Below, piece after piece: positions 5,333 through 6,374 of a DNA stretch of 6,374 nucleotides. Each line of letters starts with the position of its first letter. Position 1 is the first letter of the stretch. The notes beneath the pieces were generated by a model, which saw only the letters and a list, made by a program, of their open reading frames with translations, was not told the origin of the DNA and made no database searches. The position numbers and the translations under genes are program-made. The stretch spans positions 1-6,374 of the forward strand of contig JBFWIL010000159.1 of the NCBI GenBank assembly GCA_050256015.1. Direction: 5' to 3'. This stretch comes from JBFWIL01 sp050256015. GTDB taxonomy: Bacteria; Bacteroidota; Bacteroidia; Bacteroidales; Prolixibacteraceae.

Positions 5333-6374
5333 TTAAAAAGTTAATTGCAATCCGAAATGATAGGACTGGTTCAACGGAATTTGTCTAAAATCGATTCCCC
5401 GGGTCTCTATTGAACTATTCCCTATATCAGGATTAAACCCTTTATAATTTGTCCAGGTCACCAAATTGTCTGCGCCAAGGTAAAACCGGCATTTATTAAT
5501 CGATAACTTATTGAGCCATTCTGTAGGTAAAGAGAACCCAATCTGGGCCGATTTAAGTCTTAGATAAGATCCATCTTCCAGGAAGCGATTACTGTTGTCA
5601 ACTCCATTGCCATTTGGGTCTGCCAAGTCAAGCCGGGGGATATTTGATTCCGGATTGAAAGAATAAGAATCCAATAGTGCAGTAGAGTAGTTAAAAACAT
5701 ATTTTTCACTTTCAATATTCGCACGAATACCGTTATAAATCTTATTCCCGTGTACTCCCTGAAAAAATAGACTGGCATCAATAAACTTCCATGTTCCTTC
5801 CAGTCGTAATCCATACTCAAATTTTGGGAAGGGACTTCCACAGTAAACACGGTCATCCCCATCAATTTTCCCGTCATCATTAGCATCTATAAAACGAATG
5901 TCGCCAATTTGCGCATTTGGCTGGATAAGGGTTCCATCTTTACTATGTTCAAGAATTTCGTCCTCATTCCGGAATAATCCATCCGTTTTTATTATAAAGA
6001 ATGAATAGATTGGATAACCTACTTTTGTATAGGTAACAGCGCTGCCTCCATTACTGGCGCTACCTCCTGTAAGCACTTGAGATCCGGTACTCAGTTTTTT
6101 TACTTCATTTTTGACGTGAGAAAATGTTCCTGTAACTGAATACTTAAAGTCACGAGTTCGGCCACTATAATTAAGGATCATTTCATACCCATGGTTGACA
6201 ATTTTCCCTGCGTTCCCATATGGGTTAGTATCAGCACCTGCTGATAGCGGGATCGGTATTCTTAACAAAAGGTCTGTGGTAGTCTTTTTATAAATATCCA
6301 GAGAATAATTTAGCTTTCCGTTCCATAGCCCCAGATCTAAGCCCGCATTAGTCGTAGTTGTGGTTTCCCATTTC
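5333..6374 (-). CDS. SusC/RagA family TonB-dependent transporter, C-terminal part (N-terminus beyond right edge)
   Basis: The frame is open from the right edge (first full codon at 6373) to TAA at 5333, giving the last 346 residues of a protein family usually about 1000 residues long. SusC proteins form the outer-membrane beta-barrel that imports oligosaccharides with energy from TonB. Seen: the barrel signature KWETTT.TNAGLDLGLWNG at the edge, then LDIYKKTTTDLL, N.G.I.NHGYEM, the late-barrel pattern SYLRLKSAQIGFSLP, YLGADNLVTWTNYKGFNPD, and a terminal strand ending in Phe (FGLQLTF), as needed for barrel assembly. An acidic loop DANDDGKIDGDD (about residues 163-174 of the visible part) looks like the metal-binding-type loop common in this family. 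The carboxypeptidase-like, plug and TonB-box regions lie outside the window, so it cannot be told whether this is an ECF-sigma-regulated form with an N-terminal signalling domain. A TTG at 6268 is internal, not the start. Confidence 0.96.
   Translation of the reverse strand, partial: KWETTTTTNAGLDLGLWNGKLNYSLDIYKKTTTDLLLRIPIPLSAGADTNPYGNAGKIVNHGYEMILNYSGRTRDFKYSVTGTFSHVKNEVKKLSTGSQVLTGGSASNGGSAVTYTKVGYPIYSFFIIKTDGLFRNEDEILEHSKDGTLIQPNAQIGDIRFIDANDDGKIDGDDRVYCGSPFPKFEYGLRLEGTWKFIDASLFFQGVHGNKIYNGIRANIESEKYVFNYSTALLDSYSFNPESNIPRLDLADPNGNGVDNSNRFLEDGSYLRLKSAQIGFSLPTEWLNKLSINKCRFYLGADNLVTWTNYKGFNPDIGNSSIETRGIDFRQIPLNQSYHFGLQLTF

Noticed and set aside
5333..6268. SusC-like protein starting at the TTG at 6268
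   Set aside because: The same frame continues to the window edge with typical SusC sequence (KWETTT, LDIYKKTTTDLL), so this codon is internal.

Overview
The window is part of a Bacteroidota polysaccharide utilization locus (PUL), transcribed entirely on the minus strand, so it reads from right to left. The diagnosis rests on an adjacent SusC/SusD pair followed by secreted glycoside hydrolases, lipoprotein signals ending in a lipobox Cys, and AT-rich leaders without consistent Shine-Dalgarno sequences. The window alone does not identify the genus or species.

Layout in transcription order: (1) 6374-5333, the C-terminal 346 residues of a SusC-like TonB-dependent outer-membrane transporter, whose N-terminus is outside the window. 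(2) 5320-3797, a complete SusD-like surface glycan-binding lipoprotein, 12 nt downstream. (3) 3796-3631, a spacer with a strong 11-bp hairpin. (4) 3630-3310, a short open frame that joins a lipoprotein-like signal directly to the C-terminal end of what looks like a GH43-type beta-propeller glycosidase; it is read here as an internally deleted remnant. (5) 3253-842, a complete 803-residue GH2 lipoprotein, probably a beta-galactosidase, with both catalytic Glu residues visible. (6) 841-648, a gene-free spacer with an 8-bp hairpin and a stretch that resembles a dispersed intergenic repeat. (7) 647 to the left edge, the first 215 residues of a second, LacZ-type GH2 enzyme with a type I signal peptide; its catalytic domain is outside the window.

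Inferred working model: SusD and SusC bind and import an oligosaccharide across the outer membrane. One GH2 enzyme is lipid-anchored and the other is probably soluble in the periplasm, and together they would remove non-reducing-end sugars, most likely beta-galactose. The glycan cannot be named from this window, because no endo-acting enzyme, no regulator (hybrid two-component system, ECF sigma/anti-sigma or SusR) and no intact third glycosidase is present. I found no RNA gene, insertion sequence, CRISPR array or convincing Bacteroidota-type promoter (-7 TAnnTTTG / -33 TTTG). I do not see a new biological system. The items most worth a second look are the glycosidase remnant, the susD-distal hairpin, a terminator-like hairpin inside the LacZ-type gene, and the possible repeat at 682-763.
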